DNA from: Eisenbergiella porci
GTDB taxonomy: Bacteria; Bacillota; Clostridia; Lachnospirales; Lachnospiraceae
DNA length: 34,179 bases
Assembly: GCF_009696275.1 (NCBI RefSeq)
Contig: NZ_VUMI01000060.1
Location: forward strand, 1-34,179
Reading direction: 5' to 3'
The position numbers and the translations under genes were made by a program. This document shows, piece after piece, positions 23,114-30,612 of the stretch (positions within the stretch are counted from its first letter, which is position 1; every line of letters begins with the position of its first letter). The notes under the pieces were generated by a model that did not search any database, was not told where the DNA came from, and saw only the letters and a list, made by a program, of their open reading frames with translations.

Positions 23114-24067
23114 TTACATTTCTTGAATTTCAATAGCGTCAATGATAACAGATTCTTCTTTCGTAGAATGATATTCAGGGTTGCTTAACAGTGTATCACG
23201 CAAGGATTCTTTTAACTTATCACAACAAGGCTTAAATGATAAATATGTAATACCGCCGCCTATTACGCCTCCGACAACGGGAATCGCTTTTTTGAAGAAG
23301 CCGGCAAATACCTGTTTTGTCATATTAACGCCAAACCATTTTGAAACACTTTTTACAATTGGATAGATTGTTCCTTTTGTAAGAGCGGCATTCATCAATT
23401 TCTTTTCCACACCTTTTCCTAAGGCGGTTGCCATTGCTTTAAGGGCGGTATTTGTTCCCTGAACACCATACATAACTCCGAGGCAGATAATTAGCAAATT
23501 CATAGTTTCGGAATCAAATTTGTGCTCCTTTTCGGTGGTGTCGATTTCTGGGAAACCATATAAGTACATAAGTTTCTGAGCAGCACGAAGCATATAGCCA
23601 TAGTATTGAACTAAATCAGCGGGGATAGTAGCAACCATTGCAACGCCGCCGGGTGCTCCCAATGCAGCGGAAATTCCAGAAACGCAGTTTCGCTCAAATT
23701 TTATTACTTCGTCTGCGATTTTGTCAATTTCACAAGCCGGTATCTGAGCGTAAGCTGGATTACGTGTAATAGCCGATTCAATTACTTCTGGAGGATAATT
23801 TTTCATTAGTTCTCGATTCAAAAAATCTGTCCGATTGACTTTGATTCCGGGAGTTTGTAAGCCGATAATAATAAAATCTTCAATATCAATTTCTCCATTG
23901 CCATTCGTATCAATTGTTTTCAGAATAGAATCTTTAGATTTTGTAAGGGCTGTTTTAGCTTTTTCTGTTGTAGAAGAAACTGCTGTTCCAGCATTTTTGA
24001 CTGCTTGATTTAAAGTCTCTTTAAAGTTTTTGGTATCTGTTGAATTATGCTCTATATTCTTTTTCAT
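23114..24067 (-). CDS. EcsC-like protein with EF-hand-type loop
   Basis: 317 residues, here assigned with moderate confidence to the EcsC family from the central and C-terminal part (SGISAALGAPGGVAMVATIP; ADLVQYYGYMLRAAQKLMYL; AIPVVGGVIGGGITYLSF). That part also has two hydrophobic Gly-rich segments that could insert in a membrane. Unusual is the N-terminal part. After a Lys/Thr-rich helix it has DTNGNGEIDIED at residues 53-64, a 12-residue loop with Asp/Asn/Asn/Glu/Asp/Asp at the calcium-ligand positions 1, 3, 5, 7, 9 and 12. No ATG-proximal signal peptide. It is convergent to guaA and lies downstream of the XRE gene, 51 bp apart, probably in the same transcript. Function unknown. Confidence 0.7.
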   Translation of the reverse strand: MKKNIEHNSTDTKNFKETLNQAVKNAGTAVSSTTEKAKTALTKSKDSILKTIDTNGNGEIDIEDFIIIGLQTPGIKVNRTDFLNRELMKNYPPEVIESAITRNPAYAQIPACEIDKIADEVIKFERNCVSGISAALGAPGGVAMVATIPADLVQYYGYMLRAAQKLMYLYGFPEIDTTEKEHKFDSETMNLLIICLGVMYGVQGTNTALKAMATALGKGVEKKLMNAALTKGTIYPIVKSVSKWFGVNMTKQVFAGFFKKAIPVVGGVIGGGITYLSFKPCCDKLKESLRDTLLSNPEYHSTKEESVIIDAIEIQEM

Positions 24068-24118
24068 CTCTCATTCCCCCTTTCCAGAACAGCACATGTA
24101 ATTTTAGCGAAAAGTGTC

Positions 24119-24661
24119 TTATTCGGAATATACTTTGACAGATATTCCAGAAGTTCCTTTTTTCACAACTCTGTTTGTATCAACTAAATGCTGTTTGATT
24201 TGTTCACACGTTTCGTTCATCTGCTCTAACTCATGCTGAAAAGCCTCTTCACTTGGAAAAGCGTCTTTGGAAGCAATCAGATTTTCCTGTAATTTTTTTG
24301 CTTTAGCAAATTTGGCAAGTCTGTTATTGATTTCCGGGTGTTTAAAGCGAATATAGATTGTATCAGGAAGCAGATTTCCGTCTTTATCCTTTTCTCCGTC
24401 AATTTCCATATCTACTTGCTCATCCATTTTGAAAAGTAAGGTAAGGACATCAGAAGCGGTTTCTATATCAAAATCCGTAAATACATTGATACTCACACCC
24501 AGAGCATTAGCAATCTTTAAAAGCTGATCGGGTTTGGGGTTCCGGCTTCCTAATTCGTATTTACGGATGGTCGTTCCATCTATGCCAGCCAGTTCTCCTA
24601 ACATATTCTGTGAAATTCCCCGGATAGTTCGGAATGTCTTTATTTTTTCACCTACAGTCAT
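24119..24661 (-). CDS. XRE family transcriptional regulator
   Basis: 180 residues. The N-terminal helix-turn-helix (about 5-60) reads IKTFRTIRGISQNMLGELAG and IDGTTIRKYELGSRNPKPDQ. The remaining ~115 residues are acidic and partly coiled-coil (FPSEEAFQHELEQMNETCEQ) and may serve dimerisation or signal sensing. It is divergent from the excisionase-like gene across a short region with repeated AGGGACA boxes, the likely operators, one of which lies near its own start. A lysogeny-type repressor of the small island is a reasonable inference. Confidence 0.9.
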   Translation of the reverse strand: MTVGEKIKTFRTIRGISQNMLGELAGIDGTTIRKYELGSRNPKPDQLLKIANALGVSINVFTDFDIETASDVLTLLFKMDEQVDMEIDGEKDKDGNLLPDTIYIRFKHPEINNRLAKFAKAKKLQENLIASKDAFPSEEAFQHELEQMNETCEQIKQHLVDTNRVVKKGTSGISVKVYSE

Positions 24662-24697
24662 AGGATAACTCCTTTACAATTGAAAATATAAAATAAT

Positions 24698-24815
24698 AGG
24701 GACATTTGTATTCTAACATATCACAAGTAAATAAACAAATAAATCTTGAATAATATGTTGACGAGGGACAAAAGAGCCTGTATAATAAAAACACGACATA
24801 GGGACAAAAGTACCT
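24698..24815 (+). promoter_or_regulatory. Promoter with repeated repressor boxes
   Basis: A near-ideal promoter, TTGACG (24758-24763), 17-bp spacer, TATAAT (24781-24786), reads toward the excisionase-like gene. The box AGGGACAAAAGAGCCT fills the spacer (24764-24779). AGGGACAAAAGTACCT recurs 36 bp on (24800-24815). A related AGGGACATTTGTATTCT is at 24698-24714, close to the XRE gene. Occupation of the first box would block RNA polymerase. Confidence 0.8.
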
Positions 24816-24839
24816 ATAAAAAATAAAGGAGGACAATGT

Positions 24840-25073
24840 ATGGAGAAATTAAAGAAAATGTATGTGACAGCAGAAGAAGCAGCAGAAATGCTGGGGGTAT
24901 CAACAGGATATGCCTACAAGATTATCCGAGGGATGAATGAAGAATTAAAATCGATAGGCTATCGAACAATCTGCGGCAAAGTTCCAACAAAATATTTTGA
25001 AGGGATGTTGGACGGTGCAAAATATTTATGGCAGGACGGAAATGAAAAAAGCCCCGACAGCGGCAACTGTTAG
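24840..25073 (+). CDS. Excisionase-like helix-turn-helix protein
   Basis: 77 residues: MYVTAEEAAEMLGVSTGYAY, KIIRGMNEELKSIGYRTICG, KVPTKYFEG. This is the winged/MerR-type HTH commonly found in clostridial integrative elements beside the XRE repressor, where it is thought to act in excision or early gene control. AAAGGAGG lies 7 nt before ATG 24840. No integrase gene is seen nearby, so the element is probably a remnant. Confidence 0.82.
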   Translation: MEKLKKMYVTAEEAAEMLGVSTGYAYKIIRGMNEELKSIGYRTICGKVPTKYFEGMLDGAKYLWQDGNEKSPDSGNC

Positions 25074-25077
25074 GGCT
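25050..25077 (+). terminator. Hairpin at the end of the excisionase-like gene
   Basis: Arms AGCCCCGACAG and CTGTTAGGGCT (one bulge pair) around CGGCAA; it spans the stop codon. No T-tract follows. A processing or attenuation role is possible. Confidence 0.5.
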
Positions 25078-25090
25078 GTGATAACTGGAA

Positions 25091-25133
25091 AACCTCTGTT
25101 ATCAATATTCGCAAGTTAAGTATAGCAGAGGTT
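25091..25133 (+). repeat. Inverted repeat in the RepA leader
   Basis: Arms AACCTCTGTTAT and ATAGCAGAGGTT (12 bp, one G-T pair) separated by 19 nt, 40 bp before the RepA-like reading frame. May be an operator or leader structure. Confidence 0.6.
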
Positions 25134-25175
25134 GCTTCCGCAGACAATGAGAATTTCAAAAAATGGAGGACATTC

Positions 25176-25955
25176 ATGGAAGAAACCAGAACAGAATTAC
25201 AGATGATTAAAATGTCGGAGATACAGGGAAGTAACATGGCTGTGGTATCCGTTTATCCCATATGGAAAACTGACGATTGTGCAGGGCGATCCGGGAGATG
25301 GCAAGACAACACTGGTATTGAATATAGCGGCAAAGCTATCAAAGGGCGAGGGCTTAGACAGTGATATGAAACTGGAAGATCCGTTGAATGTGATTTATCA
25401 GAGTGCAGAGGATGGATTGGCGGATACAGTGAAGCCTCGGCTGGAAGCAGCAGGGGCAGACTGTGAAAGAATTTCGGTAATTGATGAAAGCGTAAAATCT
25501 TTGTCCATGATTGATGAACGTTTGGAAGAAGCGGTCATTAGGACAAAAGCAAAGCTGCTGATTTTAGATCCGATACAGGCATATCTTGGCAGTGATATGG
25601 ATATGAACCGGGCAAACGAAGCAAGAGATATGACAAAAAACTGGCTGCTCTGGCAGAAAAATATCAGTGTGCCATTGTACTTGTAGGGCACATGAATAAA
25701 GCGGCTGGAAATAAAGCGGCGTACGGAGGTATGGGGTCTATTGATTTCTTTGCGGTAGCCAGAAGTGTCCTGCTGGTTGGCAGGGTAGAGGGGGAAGCAA
25801 ATATAAGAGCAGTAGTTCAGATAAAAAACAATTTGGCGGCGTTTGGACATCCGAAAGCTTTTGAATTGTCGGAGAACGGTTTTCAGTGGCTCGGAGATTA
25901 TGAGATTACCGCAGATGAAGTGTTAGGCGGCGGAATAAGGTATGGCGGAATTTGA
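25176..25955 (+). pseudogene. RepA-type AAA ATPase, broken by two frameshifts
   Basis: The pieces of one RecA-like/RepA ATPase lie in three frames. An N-terminal bit (MEETRTELQMIKMSEIQGSN) is followed from about 25238 in the next frame by LWYPFIPYGKLTIVQGDPGD and the P-loop GDPGDGKTT. That frame continues through LLILDPIQAYLGSDMD and fails in an A6 run at about 25633. The third frame supplies LAALAEKYQCAIVLVGHMNK and AAYGGMGSIDFFAVARSV. Adding one A to the run restores the second join. The C-terminus is also cut short at GGGIRYGGI, 14 bp into the next gene. Reads as a decayed replication gene; a sequencing error in the A-run cannot be excluded for one of the two shifts. Confidence 0.85.
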
Positions 25956-26142
25956 ATGCAGATTAAAGAAATATCGGCTTATGGAGGATTTGACGCAGGA
26001 ACAGCTGGCCGAAATGGTGGGTGTGCGCAGGGAAACGATAATGCGTCTGGAGAAAGCGCAGTATAATCCATCGTTGAAGCTGGCGATTGATATATCCAGG
26101 GCAGTAGGAGCGTCAATTGAAGAGATATTTATCTTTGATTAG
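25942..26142 (+). CDS. Small XRE/Cro-type regulator
   Basis: 66 residues, almost only a helix-turn-helix: [40 protein letters not shown]. It resembles short YozG-like Cro regulators. It starts within the tail of the RepA-like frame; the ribosome site is weak (AATAAGG directly before the ATG). Confidence 0.82.
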   Translation: MAEFECRLKKYRLMEDLTQEQLAEMVGVRRETIMRLEKAQYNPSLKLAIDISRAVGASIEEIFIFD

Positions 26143-26197
26143 ACATATGTAATTGTGGTAATGGTAAAAATGCGTACAATAAAAGTGTAATTGTTTT

Positions 26198-26455
26198 CAG
26201 GCGGTTTTTCTGGGTATTGGGATTCGTCCGGATCTGTGTTCGAAGGGATATGGAAGCCGGGTTATCAGGCTGGCAGTTCAGGAGAGCCGGCATTTGTATG
26301 GGACAAAGGCTGTTTATCTGGATGTGCGGGAATGGAATCATCGGGCGGTAAAATGCTATGCTTCGGCAGGATTCTGAATCCGGGATAAGCTGGAGCAGGA
26401 AACGTATGCCGGAAGCGGCGGTTTTTTAAGGATGAGCTATGATTTTAATGAATAA
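26198..26455 (+). pseudogene. GNAT acetyltransferase remnant
   Basis: In the frame of 26213 the sequence reads GIGIRPDLCSKGYGSRVIRL, YLDVREWNHRAVKCYASAGF, then TGA, then IRDKLEQETYAGSGGFLRMS to a TAA at 26453. This is the C-terminal half of a GNAT protein. It has an internal stop where an Arg codon would fit (TGA for CGA), and the N-terminal half is missing. Explains the otherwise empty 460 bp before the kinase gene. Confidence 0.75.
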
Positions 26456-26466
26456 CTGTAAAAAAG

Positions 26467-26521
26467 GGGGCTGTGGAAAAACAGCCCCTGCGCAAGGGAC
26501 TGTTTTCAAGGTCCCTTTTTG
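26467..26521 (+). terminator. Tandem terminators
   Basis: GGGGCTGT/ACAGCCCC (26467-26488) is followed by AAGGGAC/GTCCCTT with a T-tract (26494-26521). They close the degraded island before the kinase gene; with the A-run before the first stem they may act in both directions. Confidence 0.8.
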
Positions 26522-26606
26522 TATGGATAAAAGTACTGTTTTGGTTTACAGGAAGTAAAAGTAAAGTTATGATATAAGAAATATATTTCGAAAAGGCGGG
26601 AACCGG

Positions 26607-27593
26607 ATGCCTGACCGGATATTTGAAAATATATGTTCACAACTGGATTTGGGAAGGCTCCTGCTGCCGCCTGTCCGGTTAAGCGGCGGGCTTATGCACA
26701 AAATGTTTTCACTGGAAACAACAAGGGGCAGATATGCGGTTAAGCTGCTGAATCCCCATGTTATGCTGCGGCCGGAGGCTAAGGCTAATTTTGATACGGC
26801 TGAGCGGCTGGAGGAGATTCTGGAAAAGAACGGGATTCCTATTCTGCCGGCGATAACCTATGAGCATAAAAAGATGCAGGAGATTAGTGGACAGTATTTT
26901 TACCTTTTTCCCTGGTATGATGGAAGGGCGCTAAAGAGCGGCGGGATTAAAGAATTTCATTGTGCCGAGGCTGGCAGAATATTGGCGCTCATTCACAATA
27001 TCGATAAAAGAGAGGCGCCTTTTGTTCGCAATGAAATCCGTATTGACTGGGATTTTTATATCAGGGGGCTGGAGGCTGAAAACAGCGGGCTTTGCCAGCT
27101 TTTAAAGGATAATCGTTCTCTGCTTTGTGACTGTCAGGCGCGGGGAAATGCGGCGGTAAAGAGGCTTCCGCAGGTGGCAGCCATCTGCCATAATGACATG
27201 GACTGTAAAAATATTTTATGGAACGGCAGGGATTACCGTATTATTGATTTGGAGTGCCTTTCATATTCCAATCCTTTTTTGGAGCTTATGGAGCTGGCTT
27301 TGTGCTGGTCGGGGTATGAAGAGCGGGCGGTTGATTTTGAACTGCTCCGGGTGTTTGTGAGGGCTTATCTTGCGGCGGGCGGAAGTGCGCCGGAGGATTG
27401 GGAGGCTGTTTATGACAGTAACTGCGGCAGGTTGGAGTGGCTGGAATATAATATCAAACGTGTTTTGGGCATAGACTGCGGTGCGGATGAAAAGGAACTG
27501 GGAATTTCGGAGGTCCGCAAAACGGTGGAGCAAATCGTTTATTATGCGGATAGGAAGACAGCAGTTTTGGACAGCCTGAGCCAGTCGGACTAA
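26607..27593 (+). CDS. APH-fold phosphotransferase
   Basis: 328 residues of the aminoglycoside phosphotransferase/choline kinase fold. The N-lobe includes GRYAVKLLNP with the likely ATP-binding Lys46. The catalytic loop is HNDMDCKN (His195, Asp197, Asn202) and the metal-binding Asp is in RIIDLEC (Asp214). Such enzymes phosphorylate sugars, homoserine, choline or aminoglycosides; the substrate is not predictable. The next gene starts 35 bp after its stop. Confidence 0.85.
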   Translation: MPDRIFENICSQLDLGRLLLPPVRLSGGLMHKMFSLETTRGRYAVKLLNPHVMLRPEAKANFDTAERLEEILEKNGIPILPAITYEHKKMQEISGQYFYLFPWYDGRALKSGGIKEFHCAEAGRILALIHNIDKREAPFVRNEIRIDWDFYIRGLEAENSGLCQLLKDNRSLLCDCQARGNAAVKRLPQVAAICHNDMDCKNILWNGRDYRIIDLECLSYSNPFLELMELALCWSGYEERAVDFELLRVFVRAYLAAGGSAPEDWEAVYDSNCGRLEWLEYNIKRVLGIDCGADEKELGISEVRKTVEQIVYYADRKTAVLDSLSQSD

Positions 27594-27628
27594 TGGTAAA
27601 AAGGCAATTATAATGAGGAGTCGGAAAC

Positions 27629-28933
27629 ATGGCCGAAAGAAAAGAAGGTCTTTCCGCAAATGAAGCGTGGAAGGCGATTATTGAAAAATATCATGTTTTG
27701 GAGGAAGTTGAAAAAAACGGCTGTTTTCCTATTAAGGCCAGCCAGATTAAGGGGTTCAGGGAACCGCGGCTGATGGCAAAATGGGACAGCACGGATTCTC
27801 TGCCTGAGGTGCTGCGGAAAAATAGGATCAATATTTTGCCGGACAGCCGCAGCTCCTATGTTTTGGGGGATTTTATCCTCTATCAGAAAATTCCGGAGCT
27901 TGATGAGCCGGTGACGCGGATGAAGCAGGTGGAGCTGCCGGATTATGAAACCATTGACATAAATAACATCAGCTCTGAGGCCAATGCAATCAATGTGCTG
28001 ATCATTTCAGGGATTTTGGATGATTTTCTGGAAACGAGCGGTAATGTTTCCACCTTTAACGGACGGATGGGAACGGGATGCTTTGACTTTGAAGTGGATA
28101 CTTACCGGAAAATCAAAAGGAAAATCAGTGTCAACAATGCGCAGTGTGAGATTGACGGCGGTTTTGAAAACGAGGCCTCGGTGGTGATCATGGAGGCTAA
28201 AAATGTGGTCCATGAGGATTTTCATGTAAGGCAGCTGTATTATCCTTACAGGCTTTGGCGAAGCAGGGTGAAGAAGCCGATAAGACTTGTTTTTTCCGTA
28301 TACTCAAATATGATTTACCGGCTGTTTGAGTATCGTTTTGCCGCACCGGAGGATTATTCCTCCATAGAGCTGGTGCAGGCAAAGAATTATTCTCTGCAGG
28401 ATACGAAAATCAGCAGGCAGAATCTTCTGGAGGTCCGTCGGAATACGGCTGTGAAAACCGATGACAACATGGAAGGGACTAAAATACCATTTATTCAGGC
28501 CAATTCCATGGATCGGGTGATTTCGCTGTTGGAAAATATGTATGAAAATCCCATGACAACGCAGCAGATTGCGGAGCTTATGGATTTTGACCTGCGGCAG
28601 TCGGATTATTATTTTAATGCGGGGAGATATCTTGGTTTATTTGAAAAAACCGCGGATGACGGGCAGAAGGTGGTGTCTTTGACCGCATTGGGCAACCGTA
28701 TCTTCAGGCTGAATTATAAGAAGCGTCAGCTGAAGCTGGTGGAACTGATTTTGGAGCATCGGATATTTGCGGATTTTTTTGACGTGATGATGGAAACGGG
28801 AGAGGTGCCGGATAAAAAGAAAATAGCCGATAAAATGAGGGCGCTGCATGTGTGCAATGAGGGGCAGGTGGCGCGGCGGGCGAGTTCGGTGGCCGGTTGG
28901 CTGAAGTGGATTGGGAATCTGATGAAGCTGTAA
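27629..28933 (+). CDS. PD-(D/E)XK restriction-endonuclease-like protein (DUF6997-like)
   Basis: 434 residues. The middle part looks like a PD-(D/E)XK nuclease: RMGTGCFDFEVDTY, then CEIDGGFE (Glu174, Asp176) and VVIMEAKN (Glu189-Ala-Lys191), followed by FHVRQLYYPYRLW. The C-terminal part is helix-turn-helix-like (MTTQQIAELMDFDLRQSDYY, FNAGRYLGLF), as in type II restriction-enzyme-like proteins with DUF6996/DUF6997 domains. No DNA methyltransferase lies next to it. It could be an orphan restriction enzyme or a nuclease in another defence role. GAGGAG lies before ATG 27629. The fold is inferred from motifs only. Confidence 0.65.
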   Translation: MAERKEGLSANEAWKAIIEKYHVLEEVEKNGCFPIKASQIKGFREPRLMAKWDSTDSLPEVLRKNRINILPDSRSSYVLGDFILYQKIPELDEPVTRMKQVELPDYETIDINNISSEANAINVLIISGILDDFLETSGNVSTFNGRMGTGCFDFEVDTYRKIKRKISVNNAQCEIDGGFENEASVVIMEAKNVVHEDFHVRQLYYPYRLWRSRVKKPIRLVFSVYSNMIYRLFEYRFAAPEDYSSIELVQAKNYSLQDTKISRQNLLEVRRNTAVKTDDNMEGTKIPFIQANSMDRVISLLENMYENPMTTQQIAELMDFDLRQSDYYFNAGRYLGLFEKTADDGQKVVSLTALGNRIFRLNYKKRQLKLVELILEHRIFADFFDVMMETGEVPDKKKIADKMRALHVCNEGQVARRASSVAGWLKWIGNLMKL

Positions 28934-28981
28934 GCTGTGAAGGGAAGGCGCTCAGGACTGGAACAGGAAGAGGAGCGGAAA

Positions 28982-29974
28982 ATGAGAAGAACATTGTTAT
29001 TGGGAATTGCAGCAGCAGTTATGTTTTTGGGGTTGGCCTGCGGGCAGAAGGCGACGGATACGGAAGGAAACGGTGCTGCTTTAGAATCAGCATCGGGGGA
29101 AAATGAGGCGGTTTTGGGGGATGAGGGCCTGACGGAAGCGCTGGAGGAGAGCCAGGGGGAAGAAGCTGTCCTGCAAAAAAATGACTGGTCAGCGCAGGCT
29201 CCTATTTCAATTGTGGCGGAGAATCCGGGACATGGTTATTATTTTAACGGAGAAGCCAGCGGGGAGTCGGCGCAGGCACTAAAGCTGGAGCAGGTTTTTG
29301 AAAAGCCCAATACTATTATTGATACGGAAGAATGGTTTGCTGAAAATGGGATAGAGAAGTCTTTTTACGATGTATTTGACATCAATCAGGATACTCCCGG
29401 TAACCTGCCGGAGGGGATTCCCCTGGTGGAGGAAAATGGCCTGTCCGTTGTCGGGGCTGATTTTGATGAGGATTGGGTGTATGTTGTATATGGCGAAGGG
29501 TACTGGGAAGGCTATGTGCTGAAAATATTTGACAGAGAAAGCCTTGCGCCGGCAGGGACGGTGGATTTTACTGCTTACAGATATGTGGATGATACCGCTT
29601 CTTTTGAGCAGAGGCTTTGGTGGGCAAGAATACAGGATGGCGTGATTTATGCGTCCTTTGGGCACGGCACTTATTCGGCCAATGCGCCGTTTCATGCCTA
29701 TATTGTGGCGGTTGAGCTTGACAGCGGCAGTGTGCTCTGGAAATCGGAGCCTTTGGTTCCCAACGCCTATAATTTTGAAATTATCGGGGATATCCTTATT
29801 TCAGGATATGGTTTTACGCAGGAGGATGATTATCTGTATCAGCTGGATATTGGTACGGGAAAAATCGTGGAGCAGTTACCGGTAAAATCAAAGCCGGATT
29901 ATATTATCCGGAAGGGTGATGTCCTGTATGTGAGAACCTATGATACGGATTATAGGTTTCATATAGAGGATTGA
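28982..29974 (+). CDS. Lipoprotein with beta-propeller-like repeats
   Basis: 330 residues. A lipoprotein signal MRRTLLLGIAAAVMFLGLAC ends in the lipobox Leu-Ala-Cys. A Glu/Gly-rich linker follows, and then a domain with repeated strand patterns (DEDWVYVVYGEGYWEGYVLK; DGVIYASFGHGTYS; YIVAVELDSGSVLWKSEPLV; DYLYQLDIGTGKIVEQLPVK) similar to PQQ/YncE-like beta propellers. It is exported and anchored to the outer face of the membrane. Ligand unknown. ATG 28982 has AGGAG 7 nt upstream; an earlier ATG at 28937 would add a charged leader that breaks the signal peptide. Confidence 0.8.
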   Translation: MRRTLLLGIAAAVMFLGLACGQKATDTEGNGAALESASGENEAVLGDEGLTEALEESQGEEAVLQKNDWSAQAPISIVAENPGHGYYFNGEASGESAQALKLEQVFEKPNTIIDTEEWFAENGIEKSFYDVFDINQDTPGNLPEGIPLVEENGLSVVGADFDEDWVYVVYGEGYWEGYVLKIFDRESLAPAGTVDFTAYRYVDDTASFEQRLWWARIQDGVIYASFGHGTYSANAPFHAYIVAVELDSGSVLWKSEPLVPNAYNFEIIGDILISGYGFTQEDDYLYQLDIGTGKIVEQLPVKSKPDYIIRKGDVLYVRTYDTDYRFHIED

Positions 29975-30020
29975 TGGCCGGAGGTTGTTCGGCAGATGGG
30001 GGATTTGCTTTGGCAAAGGT

Positions 30021-30063
30021 AGGAACTGACTGATTCCTTAGGGGAAAAGGCAGTTCCTTTTTT
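30021..30063 (+). terminator. Terminator after the lipoprotein gene
   Basis: Arms AGGAACTG and CAGTTCCT followed by TTTTT. It separates the plus-strand chromosomal genes from the minus-strand phage-type operon that ends at 30094. Confidence 0.8.
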
Positions 30064-30093
30064 GACAATGTATGTGGGAAGCGGGACTGGGTT

Positions 30094-30594
30094 TTACAGG
30101 ATATCTTCTTCATATTTGATGGGGAGCTTTAGGACTTCCGGTTCAAGCTTATCGTGATAAATATCATCACCGCCCGCTTCAACATAGACTTTTCCTATTT
30201 CCTTGAAGGTTCTCAGGCCTTCCGGAGTGACGTATTTCTGCTTCGTAAATTCCATGTGAAGCCTGTAAAGTGTGGATCGGAAAGAAGAGATGGTACGTTC
30301 GTTATCTCTTTGAATGTGTGATTCCAACAGAGTTTTTATTTCTTTTACGTCGTTGTGTGTCTCGGTTTCGTATTGTTTTAAGGTTTCTATATCGGATTGG
30401 TGTCTGGTAAGAGTGGTTTCGACAGAAATGTTTTTATCCTCAAGGCCCTTTCTTTTCCGGTAATATTTATTCAGCAGACTTCCGAGGGCGTTAAGCAGCC
30501 TGGATACGCATGTAATAATAGAAGACAGAAATAGAATGACGCCGAGGATTGTTACGTTGTCATATGTTTTTAAAGAATCTATTATGATATCCAT
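30094..30594 (-). CDS. Membrane-anchored phage protein in holin position
   Basis: 166 residues. One hydrophobic helix, about 14-38 (NVTILGVILFLSSIITCVSR), is followed by a long charged coiled-coil (TTLTRHQSDIETLKQYETET; ETHNDVKEIKTLLESHIQRD) and a C-terminal part rich in Tyr/Glu. It lies 18 bp downstream of the endolysin gene. Position and topology fit the holin or holin-like membrane proteins that end many Firmicutes phage late operons, but it has a single helix and a long cytosolic tail. A role in lysis is inference. Confidence 0.65.
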   Translation of the reverse strand: MDIIIDSLKTYDNVTILGVILFLSSIITCVSRLLNALGSLLNKYYRKRKGLEDKNISVETTLTRHQSDIETLKQYETETHNDVKEIKTLLESHIQRDNERTISSFRSTLYRLHMEFTKQKYVTPEGLRTFKEIGKVYVEAGGDDIYHDKLEPEVLKLPIKYEEDIL

Positions 30595-30612
30595 ATTTTG
30601 GGAAAAACCTTT

